A DNA stretch of 7,550 nt from an uncultured Erysipelotrichales bacterium (GTDB lineage: Bacteria > Bacillota_I > Bacilli_A > Erysipelotrichales > Coprobacillaceae), in NCBI GenBank assembly GCA_934754755.1, contig CAKVJS010000049.1, forward strand, positions 1-7,550. The letters run 5' to 3'. Both the position numbers and the translations under genes were made by a program. The notes under the pieces were generated by a model. The model made no database searches, was not told the DNA's origin, and saw only the letters and a program-made list of their open reading frames with translations. The first letter of the stretch is position 1, and each line of letters begins with the position of its first letter. Below, piece by piece: positions 1 to 6,765 of this stretch.

Positions 1-24
1 CGGCTCTCTCTTGCCGACTTGTTT

Positions 25-53
25 ATAATACACTATTGCAATAATTATGTCAA
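25..53 (-). promoter_or_regulatory. Strong sigma-A type promoter pointing out of the window
   Basis: On the minus strand there is a perfect -35 box TTGACA (53-48), a spacer of exactly 17 bases, and a -10 box TATTAT (30-25), one mismatch from TATAAT. Upstream of the -35, roughly 56-75, the minus strand is A-rich with A-tracts, resembling an UP element. Transcription would start near 18 and run left out of the window. It lies downstream of the hairpin at 95-143, so it should serve a new transcription unit rather than the PTS gene. Near-consensus boxes with A-tracts are typical of rRNA or tRNA operons and other highly expressed genes. Which one follows cannot be told from here. Confidence 0.75.
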
Positions 54-94
54 ACCCTTTTTACCTTTTTTTCATACGAGTTCTCTTATTTTTC

Positions 95-143
95 AAAAAA
101 AGCCAACATACATATCAATTAATGTTGATATATAGGGCTTTTT
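95..143 (-). terminator. Intrinsic terminator after the PTS EIIA gene, possibly bidirectional
   Basis: An outer stem pairs AAAAAGCC (97-104) with GGCTTTTT (136-143). An inner stem pairs ATATCAA (112-118) with TTGATAT (125-131), with loop TTAATG. Read on the minus strand, the stem is followed by a run of seven T (101-95), as expected for Rho-independent termination 15 bases past the PTS stop codon. The other strand also ends in a T-run (139-143), so it could stop plus-strand transcription entering from the left. The stem is AT-rich with an asymmetric internal loop, so its strength is uncertain. Confidence 0.7.
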
Positions 144-157
144 ATCATATATACAGA

Positions 158-469
158 TTATGAATTTATTTTCTTATAAACATCTATAAATTCTTGTGCT
201 AAATCAATAATTACTAATGCTGACATTAAATGATCTTGTGCGTGCACCATTAATAAATTCACAGGTGTTTGTTCCCCACGTATTTCCCCTTGTATTAACT
301 CCGTTTGTGAGTGATGGGCACCATTAATTGTTTCCTTAGCTTCTTGTAATGAATTTTCCGCTTTCTCCATATTTCCTGCTTTTGCATATTGTATTGCCTC
401 AATAGCAGAACTTCTAGCGCTACCACTATTAACAATTAAATTGATCACAACTTGTTCTTGCTCATCCAT
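158..469 (-). CDS. PTS EIIA component, lactose/cellobiose (chitobiose) family
   Basis: This cytoplasmic phosphocarrier accepts phosphate from HPr on a histidine and passes it to an EIIB of the lactose/cellobiose PTS family. The protein has 103 residues, normal for the family. It is all-helical in character, with the hallmark segment VHAQDHLM near residues 75-82. By comparison with staphylococcal LacF, H76 is the phosphorylated histidine and D79 the metal-binding aspartate at the trimer interface. The AHHSQTELIQ segment (51-60) is also typical. I chose ATG at 469 because GGAGG lies six bases upstream. The longer in-frame ATG at 538 has no ribosome binding site and overlaps the likely -35 box. 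No EIIB or EIIC gene is adjacent, so it is an orphan here with its own promoter and terminator. The sugar cannot be deduced; chitobiose or cellobiose are as likely as lactose. Confidence 0.9.
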   Translation of the reverse strand: MDEQEQVVINLIVNSGSARSSAIEAIQYAKAGNMEKAENSLQEAKETINGAHHSQTELIQGEIRGEQTPVNLLMVHAQDHLMSALVIIDLAQEFIDVYKKINS

Positions 470-509
470 AATCTTCCTCCTCAAATGAAACCTAACATAT
501 TTCCCTATT

Positions 510-538
510 ATCTTATCAAATAATCGATTTATTTTCAA
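510..538 (-). promoter_or_regulatory. Promoter of the PTS EIIA gene
   Basis: Minus-strand -35 TTGAAA (538-533), a 17-base spacer, and -10 TAAGAT (515-510). The predicted start near 503 gives a leader of about 34 bases before the ATG at 469. It lies downstream of the tuf terminator, so the gene is probably transcribed independently of the str operon. No operator or catabolite-response site is evident by eye. Confidence 0.55.
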
Positions 539-596
539 TATTTACTATCTATAAATATTGACTAGGTTATATAACTGTACTATTTTTTTGAGAAAT

Positions 597-618
597 AAAA
601 AAGTAGCTGTTAAGCTAC
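597..618 (-). terminator. Intrinsic terminator of tuf and the str operon
   Basis: On the minus strand a perfect 6-bp stem GTAGCT (618-613) / AGCTAC (608-603) with a four-base loop is followed directly by six T (602-597). It sits 12 bases after the tuf stop codon, the expected place to end the rpsL-rpsG-fusA-tuf transcript. Confidence 0.85.
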
Positions 619-630
619 CCTTTATAACAA

Positions 631-1815
631 TTATTCAATGATTTCAGATACAGTACCATGACCAACCGTTCTTCCACCTTCACGAATTGAGAACTTAGTT
701 CCTGTTTCGATAGCGATTGGTGAAATTAATTCAACGATTAATTCTAAGTTGTCTCCTGGCATAACCATTTCAACTGCTTCTGGTAATTCAATAACACCAG
801 TAACATCTGTTGTTCTAAAATAGAATTGTGGTCTATAGTTTGCGAAGAATGGTGTATGACGTCCACCTTCATCTTTTGATAAGATATATACTTGTGATAT
901 AAATTTCTTATGTGGATTAACTGAACCAGGTTTAGCTAATACTTGTCCACGTTGAATTTCATCACGGTTTACTCCACGTAATAAGACACCAACATTATCC
1001 CCTGCTTCTGCATAGTCTAATAATTTACGGAACATTTCAATTCCTGTAGCAACTGTCTTTTTCGTATCTGTAATTCCGACAATTTCAATTTCATCATTTA
1101 ATTTTAATTGTCCACGTTCTACTCTACCAGTAGCAACTGTTCCACGACCAGTAATAGTAAATACGTCTTCTACTGGCATTAAGAAAGGTTTATCTGTATC
1201 TCTAGTTGGAGTAGGGATGTATGAATCTACAGCTTCCATTAATTCATCAATAGCAGGAACCCATTTGTCATCACCTTCTAAGGCTTTTAATGCAGAACCG
1301 CGAATTACTGGTGTATCATCTCCAGGGAATCCATATTCATTTAATAATTCTCTAACTTCCATTTCAACTAGTTCTAATAATTCTTCATCATCTACCATAT
1401 CGCATTTATTTAAGAATACGATGATGTATGGTACACCAACTTGGCGTGATAATAAGATATGTTCTCTAGTTTGTGGCATTGGTCCGTCTGTTGCAGCTAC
1501 AACTAAGATAGCTCCATCCATTTGGGCAGCACCAGTAATCATATTTTTAATATAATCAGCATGTCCCGGACAGTCAACGTGTGCGTAGTGACGAGTTTCC
1601 GTTTGGTATTCTACGTGTGATGTATTAATTGTAATTCCACGTTCTTTTTCTTCAGGAGCGTTGTCAATTGCTTCATAATCTTGCGCTTGCGCTCCTCCTT
1701 TTTTCGCTAATACAGTTGTAATAGCCGCAGTTAGTGTTGTTTTACCGTGGTCAACATGACCAATTGTTCCAATATTTACATGCGCTTTTGAGCGATCAAA
1801 TTTTTCCTTAGCCAT
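631..1815 (-). CDS. tuf: Elongation factor Tu
   Basis: EF-Tu is the cytoplasmic GTPase that delivers aminoacyl-tRNA to the ribosomal A site. The protein is complete at 394 residues. Its GTPase motifs are intact: GHVDHGKT (19-26), the switch I segment ERGITI (58-63), DCPGH (81-85) with the catalytic H85, and NKCD (136-139). Domains II and III follow, including the conserved GRGTVATGR stretch and the C-terminal [13 protein letters not shown] ending. ATG at 1815 is preceded by GGAGG with an eight-base spacer. It is the last gene of the str operon, 86 bases after fusA. That gap holds a separate promoter, so tuf can be transcribed both with the operon and alone, which fits the high EF-Tu demand. 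A hairpin terminator follows. Confidence 0.99.
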   Translation of the reverse strand: MAKEKFDRSKAHVNIGTIGHVDHGKTTLTAAITTVLAKKGGAQAQDYEAIDNAPEEKERGITINTSHVEYQTETRHYAHVDCPGHADYIKNMITGAAQMDGAILVVAATDGPMPQTREHILLSRQVGVPYIIVFLNKCDMVDDEELLELVEMEVRELLNEYGFPGDDTPVIRGSALKALEGDDKWVPAIDELMEAVDSYIPTPTRDTDKPFLMPVEDVFTITGRGTVATGRVERGQLKLNDEIEIVGITDTKKTVATGIEMFRKLLDYAEAGDNVGVLLRGVNRDEIQRGQVLAKPGSVNPHKKFISQVYILSKDEGGRHTPFFANYRPQFYFRTTDVTGVIELPEAVEMVMPGDNLELIVELISPIAIETGTKFSIREGGRTVGHGTVSEIIE

Positions 1816-1855
1816 TTAAGGTTCCTCCTATATAATTTAGTTTTATACATATTCC

Positions 1856-1884
1856 ATTCTAAGATAAAAGATTGCAAAAATCAA
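1856..1884 (-). promoter_or_regulatory. Internal promoter for tuf
   Basis: In the fusA-tuf gap the minus strand shows -35 TTGATT (1884-1879), a 17-base spacer, and -10 TAGAAT (1861-1856). A start near 1849 would leave a leader of about 34 bases before the tuf ATG. This is the longest gap within the operon, and no terminator is visible between fusA and tuf. The promoter therefore probably adds to read-through from upstream. A separate tuf promoter within the str operon is known in Bacillus. Confidence 0.65.
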
Positions 1885-1901
1885 TACTATTTTATCGGTA
1901 G

Positions 1902-3977
1902 CTAGTTCTTGCCACCATTTTTCTTGATAATCTCCTCTTTAATGCTTTTTGGTACAGGTTCATAACGATCGAAAATCATCGTATAGTTCCCTCGACCTTG
2001 AGTAAAAGAGCGTAGGTCCGTAGCGTATCCAAACATTTCAGATAATGGAATACTTGCTTGAATAGAAATCGCATTTCCTTTTTCTTCTTGTCCTTCAATC
2101 ATACCACGTCTTGAAGAAACATCTCCCATAACACTTCCCAAGTATTCAGCAGGTGCTGTTACTTCCACTTGCATAATTGGTTCTAAGATAATTGGATCAC
2201 ATTTCTTCGCAGCTGTTTTCAACGCTAAGCTAGCAGCTACTTTATATGCCATTTCTGATGAGTCGACATCATGGTAAGAACCATCATATAATGTTGCTTT
2301 TACATCCAACACTGGATATCCTGCAATCATACCTGTTTGAAGAGCATCTTCCAATCCTGATTTTACAGATCCAATATATTCTCTAGGAACTGTTCCACCA
2401 ACGATGGCATCCACAAATTCAAATCCTTTTCCTTCGTTAGGTTCAAATTTAATCCAAACATGTCCGTATTGTCCACGTCCACCAGATTGCTTTACATACT
2501 TACCTTCACACTCTGCTGCTTGGCGAATAGTTTCACGATATGCAACTTGTGGTGCTCCTACGTTCGCTTCCACTTTGTATTCTCGTTTTAAACGATCAAC
2601 AATTACATCTAAGTGTAACTCACCCATTCCAGCAATAACGGTATCTCCTGTTTCTGGGTTAGTAAATGTTCTAAATGTTGGGTCTTCTTCTGCTAGTTTT
2701 GATAATCCAAAACCTAACTTATCTTGGTCTTGTTTTGTTTTTGGTTCAATCGCTAATTCGATAACTGGTTCTGGGAATTCCATTTTTTCAAGGATAACGA
2801 AATTCTTTTCGTCACAGATAGTATCTCCTGTTGTTGTATTCTTAAATCCAACAGCTGCAGCAATATCCCCTGCATAAACTGTATCAATTTCTTGTCGTTT
2901 ATTGGCGTGCATTTGAAGAATTCGTCCCAATCGTTCTTTCTTATCCTTCGTAGAGTTTAATACATACGAACCAGCATTAGCTTGTCCTGAATAAACTCTG
3001 AAGAAAGTTAATTTTCCAACAAACGGGTCGGCCATAATCTTAAATGCTAAAGCAGAAAATGGTTCTTCATCGGAAGCATGTCTTTCTATTTCATCACCTT
3101 TAACATCAATCCCTTTAATTGCTGGGATATCCGTAGGTGCCGGTAAATAATCAATGACTGCATCTAATACTTGTTGTACCCCTTTGTTTTTGTATGAAGA
3201 TCCACAAACAACTGGGAATAATTCAACGGCTAGCGTTCCTTTACGAATCGCTTGTTTGATTTCTTCTACTGTAGGTTCCTCTTCTTCTAAGACTTTCATC
3301 ATTAGATCATCATCATAAGAAGCCGCACTATCTAGTAGTTTTGCGCGATATTCTTGGGCTTGTTCTAATAATTCTGCAGGAATATCTGTTTCTTCGTATT
3401 CGTCACCTAATTCATCTTTATTATAGATGGCTTTCATAGTAACTAAATCAATAATTCCTTTAAATTCATCTTCAGCACCAATCGGTAATTGTAAAGCTAC
3501 CGCATTAGCCCCTAGACGTTTATCTAAAGATTCTACAGACATAATAAAGTCAGCACCTGTGGCATCCATTTTATTACAGTAGACAATTCGTGGTACATGA
3601 TACGTAGTTGCTTGACGCCACACTGTTTCAGTTTGTGGTTCCACACCTGCTTTTGCATCTAATACTGTTACCGCCCCATCTAATACCCGTAATGATCTTT
3701 CAACCTCTACGGTAAAGTCGACGTGGCCCGGTGTATCGATAATATTTACCCGGTATCCTTTCCATTGTGCGGTAGTAGCCGCTGAAGTAATGGTGATCCC
3801 ACGTTCTTGTTCCTGTTCCATCCAGTCCATTTGCGAAGCACCTTCATGTGTTTCACCAATTTTATGAATTTTTCCAGTATAATACAATACCCGTTCAGTA
3901 GTTGTTGTCTTACCGGCATCAATGTGTGCCATGATTCCAATATTACGGGTTTTTTCTAATGAAAATTCACGAGCCAT
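1902..3977 (-). CDS. fusA: Elongation factor G
   Basis: EF-G is the cytoplasmic translocase GTPase. It moves tRNA and mRNA through the ribosome and, with ribosome recycling factor, helps split ribosomes. The 691-residue length is standard. The N-terminal G domain has AHIDAGKT (17-24), ERGITI (58-63), DTPGH (81-85) and NKMD (135-138). The middle contains the domain II and III segments, including GMGELHLDV. Domain IV has the [14 protein letters not shown] segment and the [13 protein letters not shown] tip region. The C terminus ends in an EF-G-like FDRYEPVP tail. ATG at 3977 is preceded by GGGAG about six bases upstream; the stop is TAG. It lies 33 bases after rpsG in the str operon. I see no damage, and the family features identify it as canonical EF-G rather than a tetracycline-resistance ribosomal protection protein. 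Confidence 0.98.
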   Translation of the reverse strand: MAREFSLEKTRNIGIMAHIDAGKTTTTERVLYYTGKIHKIGETHEGASQMDWMEQEQERGITITSAATTAQWKGYRVNIIDTPGHVDFTVEVERSLRVLDGAVTVLDAKAGVEPQTETVWRQATTYHVPRIVYCNKMDATGADFIMSVESLDKRLGANAVALQLPIGAEDEFKGIIDLVTMKAIYNKDELGDEYEETDIPAELLEQAQEYRAKLLDSAASYDDDLMMKVLEEEEPTVEEIKQAIRKGTLAVELFPVVCGSSYKNKGVQQVLDAVIDYLPAPTDIPAIKGIDVKGDEIERHASDEEPFSALAFKIMADPFVGKLTFFRVYSGQANAGSYVLNSTKDKKERLGRILQMHANKRQEIDTVYAGDIAAAVGFKNTTTGDTICDEKNFVILEKMEFPEPVIELAIEPKTKQDQDKLGFGLSKLAEEDPTFRTFTNPETGDTVIAGMGELHLDVIVDRLKREYKVEANVGAPQVAYRETIRQAAECEGKYVKQSGGRGQYGHVWIKFEPNEGKGFEFVDAIVGGTVPREYIGSVKSGLEDALQTGMIAGYPVLDVKATLYDGSYHDVDSSEMAYKVAASLALKTAAKKCDPIILEPIMQVEVTAPAEYLGSVMGDVSSRRGMIEGQEEKGNAISIQASIPLSEMFGYATDLRSFTQGRGNYTMIFDRYEPVPKSIKEEIIKKNGGKN

Positions 3978-4010
3978 AAATATCTCCCTTCTATAATTTT
4001 AAGTAGTGCA

Positions 4011-4481
4011 TTACCAACGGAAGTGGGCGAATGCTTTGTTTGCTTCTGCCATCTTGTGAGTATCTTCTTTCTTTTTCACTGAGGCACCTGCTCCATTAGA
4101 AGCATCAATTATTTCGTTCGCTAAACGATCGATCATAGTATTTTCATTACGTAAACGAGAGTAATTTACTAACCAACGTAATCCTAAGGTCATTCTTCTT
4201 TCGTTTGATACTTCTACTGGTACTTGGTAGTTAGCTCCCCCAATACGTCGTACTTTTAATTCAAGTACTGGCATAATATTGTTAATCGCTTTATCAAATA
4301 CTTCCATCGCAGAATTACCTGTTTTTTCTTCTATTTTACTAAACGCTTCATACAAGATATTTTGTGCGACACCTTTTTTTCCATCAAGCATAATATTATT
4401 GATTAATTTTGTAACAATCTTTGAATTATACACTGAATCAGGTAGCACGTCTCTTTTAATCGCTTTTCCTTTTCTTGCCAA
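4011..4481 (-). CDS. rpsG: 30S ribosomal protein S7 (TTG start)
   Basis: S7 is a primary 16S rRNA binding protein that starts assembly of the 30S head and lies near the decoding centre and exit site. The protein has 156 residues, the usual length. It begins MARKGKA and includes the conserved LMVDGKK-like [11 protein letters not shown] segment, the [15 protein letters not shown] hairpin and the C-terminal [15 protein letters not shown]. The start codon is TTG at 4481-4479. An in-frame TAG lies four codons further upstream (GTA TAG GAG GAC AGG AAA TTG), so no longer start is possible. GGAGG sits eight bases before the TTG, and the resulting N terminus matches the family. It lies 28 bases after rpsL and 33 before fusA. 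In Escherichia coli S7 represses this operon's translation; no matching site could be recognised here. Confidence 0.98.
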   Translation of the reverse strand: MARKGKAIKRDVLPDSVYNSKIVTKLINNIMLDGKKGVAQNILYEAFSKIEEKTGNSAMEVFDKAINNIMPVLELKVRRIGGANYQVPVEVSNERRMTLGLRWLVNYSRLRNENTMIDRLANEIIDASNGAGASVKKKEDTHKMAEANKAFAHFRW

Positions 4482-4509
4482 TTTCCTGTCCTCCTATACT
4501 CGATTAAGA

Positions 4510-4923
4510 TTAAGCTTTAGGTTTTTTCGTTCCATATAAAGAACGTCCTTTTTTACGATCATTAACCCCAGCACAGTCCATTGTTCCACGAATAATATGG
4601 TAACGAACCCCTGGTAAGTCTTTTACACGACCGCCTCTAATTAAGACAACACTGTGTTCTTGTAAGTTATGACCAATTCCAGGAATATAAGCAGTTACTT
4701 CCATCCCATTTGATAATCTAACACGCGCATATTTACGTAAAGCTGAGTTTGGTTTCTTTGGTGTCATTGTTGCAACACGTGTACAAACACCACGTTTTTG
4801 TGGAGATTTTGTACTAGTTGGCTTTTTAGCCAATGAGTTATATCCCCTATTTAACGCAGGTGATTTTGATTTTGTAGTCTTGTCTTTTCGACCTTGTCTA
4901 ATTAATTGATTAATTGTAGGCAT
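4510..4923 (-). CDS. rpsL: 30S ribosomal protein S12
   Basis: S12 sits at the decoding centre of the 30S subunit and controls codon-anticodon accuracy. The protein has 137 residues, the Gram-positive length, beginning [12 protein letters not shown]. The conserved loops [11 protein letters not shown] (54-64) and [13 protein letters not shown] (97-109) are intact. K56 and K101, equivalent to E. coli K42 and K87 where streptomycin-resistance changes occur, are both lysine. D102 corresponds to the aspartate that is methylthiolated in some bacteria. I chose ATG at 4923, not the in-frame codon at 4950, because the MPTINQ start is universal in the family and AAGGAG lies eight bases before it. It is the first gene of the str operon, with its own promoter at 5007-5035. 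The usual upstream neighbours, rpoBC and an L7Ae-like gene, are absent here; IS sequence is there instead. Confidence 0.98.
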   Translation of the reverse strand: MPTINQLIRQGRKDKTTKSKSPALNRGYNSLAKKPTSTKSPQKRGVCTRVATMTPKKPNSALRKYARVRLSNGMEVTAYIPGIGHNLQEHSVVLIRGGRVKDLPGVRYHIIRGTMDCAGVNDRKKGRSLYGTKKPKA

Positions 4924-5000
4924 TTTTACCTCTCCTTTCCTATCAAACACACAATACCGGGCGTTTCATAAATGTCATCAATACATACTTTCTAGTATTC
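4924..5000 (-). promoter_or_regulatory. 5' leader of the str operon mRNA
   Basis: From the predicted start near 5000 the leader runs about 77 bases to the rpsL ATG. It can form a small perfect hairpin ATACT-AGAA-AGTAT (4998-4985) near its 5' end. It also carries the rpsL ribosome binding site AAGGAG. No recognised riboswitch or ribosomal-protein binding motif was identified, and the single 5-bp hairpin could be chance in AT-rich sequence. Confidence 0.35.
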
Positions 5001-5006
5001 TTCTGT

Positions 5007-5035
5007 AGTTTACATGTTTTTTTATTTCCTGTCAA
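5007..5035 (-). promoter_or_regulatory. Promoter of the str operon
   Basis: Minus-strand -35 TTGACA (5035-5030, perfect), a 17-base spacer, and -10 TAAACT (5012-5007, four of six matches). It drives rpsL-rpsG-fusA-tuf. The -35 box lies only seven bases (5036-5042) from the leftmost base of the IS-like repeat at 5043. The region where an UP element would act is therefore now foreign sequence. Confidence 0.7.
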
Positions 5036-5042
5036 GGCTTTA

Positions 5043-5063
5043 TGTTTTTGTTAATCTAAATAT
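5043..5063 (+). repeat. 21-bp direct repeat, copy 1
   Basis: Identical over 21 bases to copy 2 at 5168-5188, with start points 125 bases apart. It begins TGTTTTTGTTAATC, the terminal sequence of the neighbouring IS. It is far too long to be a target duplication of an IS21 element (4-8 bp) and is better explained as a second IS end. Confidence 0.9.
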
Positions 5064-5167
5064 TATGATTCGAAAATGATAATGTCTCAATGTATCGATA
5101 TTGATTTTGTCCCGATTTACGATACCATAGACCTTGCAAGGGAGGTCAATACATCGAGAAAGGTGTT
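5043..5167. mobile_element. Probable remnant end of a related IS21-type element
   Basis: The first 21 bases (5043-5063) are identical to the left end of the intact IS (5168-5188), beginning TGTTTTTGTT. After that the two diverge, so this is not a simple tandem duplication. A GAAAATG motif at 5072-5078 recalls the subterminal repeats of the intact IS. The rest holds several inverted repeats: GTATCG (5092-5097) with CGATAC (5120-5125); an 11-base pair with one mismatch (5085-5095 with 5149-5159); and GACCT (5130-5134) with AGGTC (5143-5147), which encloses most of a perfect CCTTGCAAGG palindrome. A GGGAGG at 5140-5145 could be a former istA ribosome binding site. No open reading frame of note is present. 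The reading as an IS remnant is inference. Confidence 0.5.
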
Positions 5168-5226
5168 TGTTTTTGTTAATCTAAATATGGGCCAAACAAT
5201 TGTAATTAACAATTGAAAATGGGTCC
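5168..5226 (+). repeat. Left terminal region of the IS with two subterminal repeats
   Basis: The terminal inverted repeat begins at 5168, and 5168-5188 is copy 2 of the 21-bp direct repeat. Two copies of an AAAATGGGnCC-like unit follow: ATGGGCC at 5187-5193 and AAAATGGGTCC at 5216-5226. Multiple short repeats near each end are the known transposase-binding layout of IS21 elements. Between them lies a perfect inverted repeat CAATTGT-AATTA-ACAATTG (5197-5215), which could be a further protein site or a small hairpin in the leader. Confidence 0.85.
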
Positions 5227-5240
5227 ATATCTTTTATTTA

Positions 5241-5271
5241 TTTCCAAAGATTGTCATACTGTCTTTGGAGG
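5241..5271 (+). promoter_or_regulatory. Hairpin covering the istA ribosome binding site
   Basis: The mRNA segment 5241-5250 (TTTCCAAAGA) pairs with 5262-5271 (TCTTTGGAGG). There are eight Watson-Crick pairs and two outer G-U pairs, with an 11-base loop that can add a GT/AC mini-stem. The 3' arm includes the whole GGAGG (5267-5271) that serves the GTG start at 5281. Folding should hide the ribosome binding site and lower transposase translation. Sequestering of the transposase start by RNA structure is known in other IS families and limits activation by read-through transcription. Its use here is inference. Confidence 0.6.
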
Positions 5272-5280
5272 TGTTAAGGA

Positions 5281-6765
5281 GTGATTTCAAAAATGGATAA
5301 GTATGCAATTATATCATTAAAAAAGAAGGGAGTGTCAAATCGCCAAATTGAAAAGGAATTACATATCAACCGTAAAACAATAGCGAGAGTTTGGAATACC
5401 TATAGAGCTGCTGAACAACTTATTGTATCTTCAACAACTACATCCAAAGAGGAAACCGATAAACTGATTCGCAATATAGTACATTCTTCTTATGATTCTT
5501 CCTCTCGTACAAGACGGAAGCTAACCCCCTCTGTTAAACAAAGAATTCATCAAATTCTAGAAGAAGAAGAGGAAAAAACTAAACTTCTTGGACAACGCCA
5601 TAAACAAAGACTTACTACAAAACAGATAGTTGAAATCCTACATACGGATAATATTGATATTGGTCATACAACTGTCAACAATTATATACGAAAAGTAAAA
5701 CAGTCTAAGACAGTATTCATTCGCCAAGAATATTCATTTGGAGACCGATTAGAGTATGATTTTGGAGAAGTAAAATTAATGATTGGTGGTGTATTAAAAG
5801 TTTTCTATTTAGCGGTCTTAGCTGCCCCTGCTAGTGGCTATCGATGGGCCTATCTTTACCCAACGCAATCACAATCAGCTTTCTTAGATTCACATGTACA
5901 ATTCTTCTCTATGTTGCAAGGTGGTTATAAAGAAGTAGTATACGATAATATGCGTAATGTTGTCAGTCAATTTATAGGTAAACATGAAAAAAGACTAAAT
6001 GAAAATCTAATTAATTTAGCCTTATATTATGGTTTTGATATTAATGTAACGAATTGTTTTAGTGGTAATGAAAAGGGATTTGTAGAAGGCAGCGTAAAAA
6101 AGATACGTAATTTTGTTTTCGCTAAAGAATATGCATTTGCTTCCTTGGAAAGTGCTAGAGAATATTTACAGCAGCAGCTACAAATATTAAATCAAGAAAG
6201 TAAGATAGAGGAGGAAAAAGAATATTTACTACCACATAGACCCCCGTATGAGTTAGCTCAAATAGAGGAGGTTACAGTTAATAAATATAGTTGTATACAA
6301 GTAGATAATAACTTTTATTCCATACCTGATTATCTAACAGATAAGAAAGTAACGGTCAAAAAATATATAGAGACTCTTGTGATATATAGCCATCACGAGT
6401 TTGTATGTGAACATAAAAAGATAGATGGCTATGGGGAGTATCAACTAATACTATCCCATTATCTCCATACGCTAAGTAGGAAGCCAGGGGCACTAAAACA
6501 TTCCAAAGTGTTAAAACAGTACCCGGCACTGAAGACCATCTATCAGGAATATTATAAAACAAAACCCAAGGAATTCATATCCATAATATTACAACACAAA
6601 GAAAAAGAATTACCGGAGATCATACAATATCTTAAAGCGGGTCCCATACCAAAAACAGGAGTTACGGATAGCCTGCAACAAGAAATTATAAAACAGTCAC
6701 AAGAACAATTACAACGTATCAATGAAATGTATGGAATGGGAGGAAATGATTATGGAACACATTAA
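5281..6765 (+). CDS. istA: IS21-family transposase IstA
   Basis: IstA is the DDE-type DNA transposase that binds the IS ends, cuts them and joins them to target DNA together with IstB. The protein has 494 residues, full family length. An N-terminal helix-turn-helix (about 17-38, GVSNRQIEKEL...TIARVW) is followed by a second DNA-binding helical region (about 111-138). The RNase H-like catalytic core has D160 in YDFGE, D222 in YDNMR and E269 in KGFVEGSV, with spacings of 61 and 46 residues. A beta-rich C-terminal domain (about 331-381) resembles that of Mu-type transposases. GTG at 5281 has GGAGG nine bases upstream. ATG at 5293, four codons in, has AAGGAG eleven bases upstream and is a real alternative. 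The 3' end overlaps istB by 14 bases. No strong internal promoter was found before the gene. Confidence 0.96.
   Translation: MISKMDKYAIISLKKKGVSNRQIEKELHINRKTIARVWNTYRAAEQLIVSSTTTSKEETDKLIRNIVHSSYDSSSRTRRKLTPSVKQRIHQILEEEEEKTKLLGQRHKQRLTTKQIVEILHTDNIDIGHTTVNNYIRKVKQSKTVFIRQEYSFGDRLEYDFGEVKLMIGGVLKVFYLAVLAAPASGYRWAYLYPTQSQSAFLDSHVQFFSMLQGGYKEVVYDNMRNVVSQFIGKHEKRLNENLINLALYYGFDINVTNCFSGNEKGFVEGSVKKIRNFVFAKEYAFASLESAREYLQQQLQILNQESKIEEEKEYLLPHRPPYELAQIEEVTVNKYSCIQVDNNFYSIPDYLTDKKVTVKKYIETLVIYSHHEFVCEHKKIDGYGEYQLILSHYLHTLSRKPGALKHSKVLKQYPALKTIYQEYYKTKPKEFISIILQHKEKELPEIIQYLKAGPIPKTGVTDSLQQEIIKQSQEQLQRINEMYGMGGNDYGTH

Noticed and set aside
11..29. Plus-strand TATAAT (24-29) as a promoter reading into the window
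   Set aside because: TTGCCG at 11-16 is far too close for a -35 box, no other candidate is in range, and no plus-strand gene follows. The motif is explained by the minus-strand promoter.
470..538. N-terminal extension of the PTS EIIA gene starting at ATG 538
   Set aside because: The extra 23 residues are unlike the family, have no ribosome binding site, and overlap the promoter. The ATG at 469 has an ideal GGAGG.
1217..1555. Plus-strand open frames opposite tuf, fusA (2404-2877) and rpsG (4279-4539), and minus-strand frames in fusA (3746-3940) and istA (6356-6562)
   Set aside because: They lie wholly or almost wholly inside strongly conserved genes, have low-complexity Ser/Ile-rich or unrecognisable products, and lack convincing ribosome binding sites. 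They are by-products of the real coding frames.
4510..4923. Streptomycin-resistance changes in S12
   Set aside because: K56 and K101, the positions that usually change, are wild-type lysines.
4924..4950. Upstream start of rpsL at 4950
   Set aside because: It would add nine residues covering the ribosome binding site; S12 proteins start MPTINQ.
5147..5167. Start of a second istA in the remnant (reading frame giving YIEKGV)
   Set aside because: The five-residue resemblance to transposase N termini is too short, and no start codon exists in that frame before an upstream stop.
5043..5188. CRISPR-like or iteron array based on the 21-bp repeat
   Set aside because: Only two copies exist, and both match the IS terminus, which explains them.
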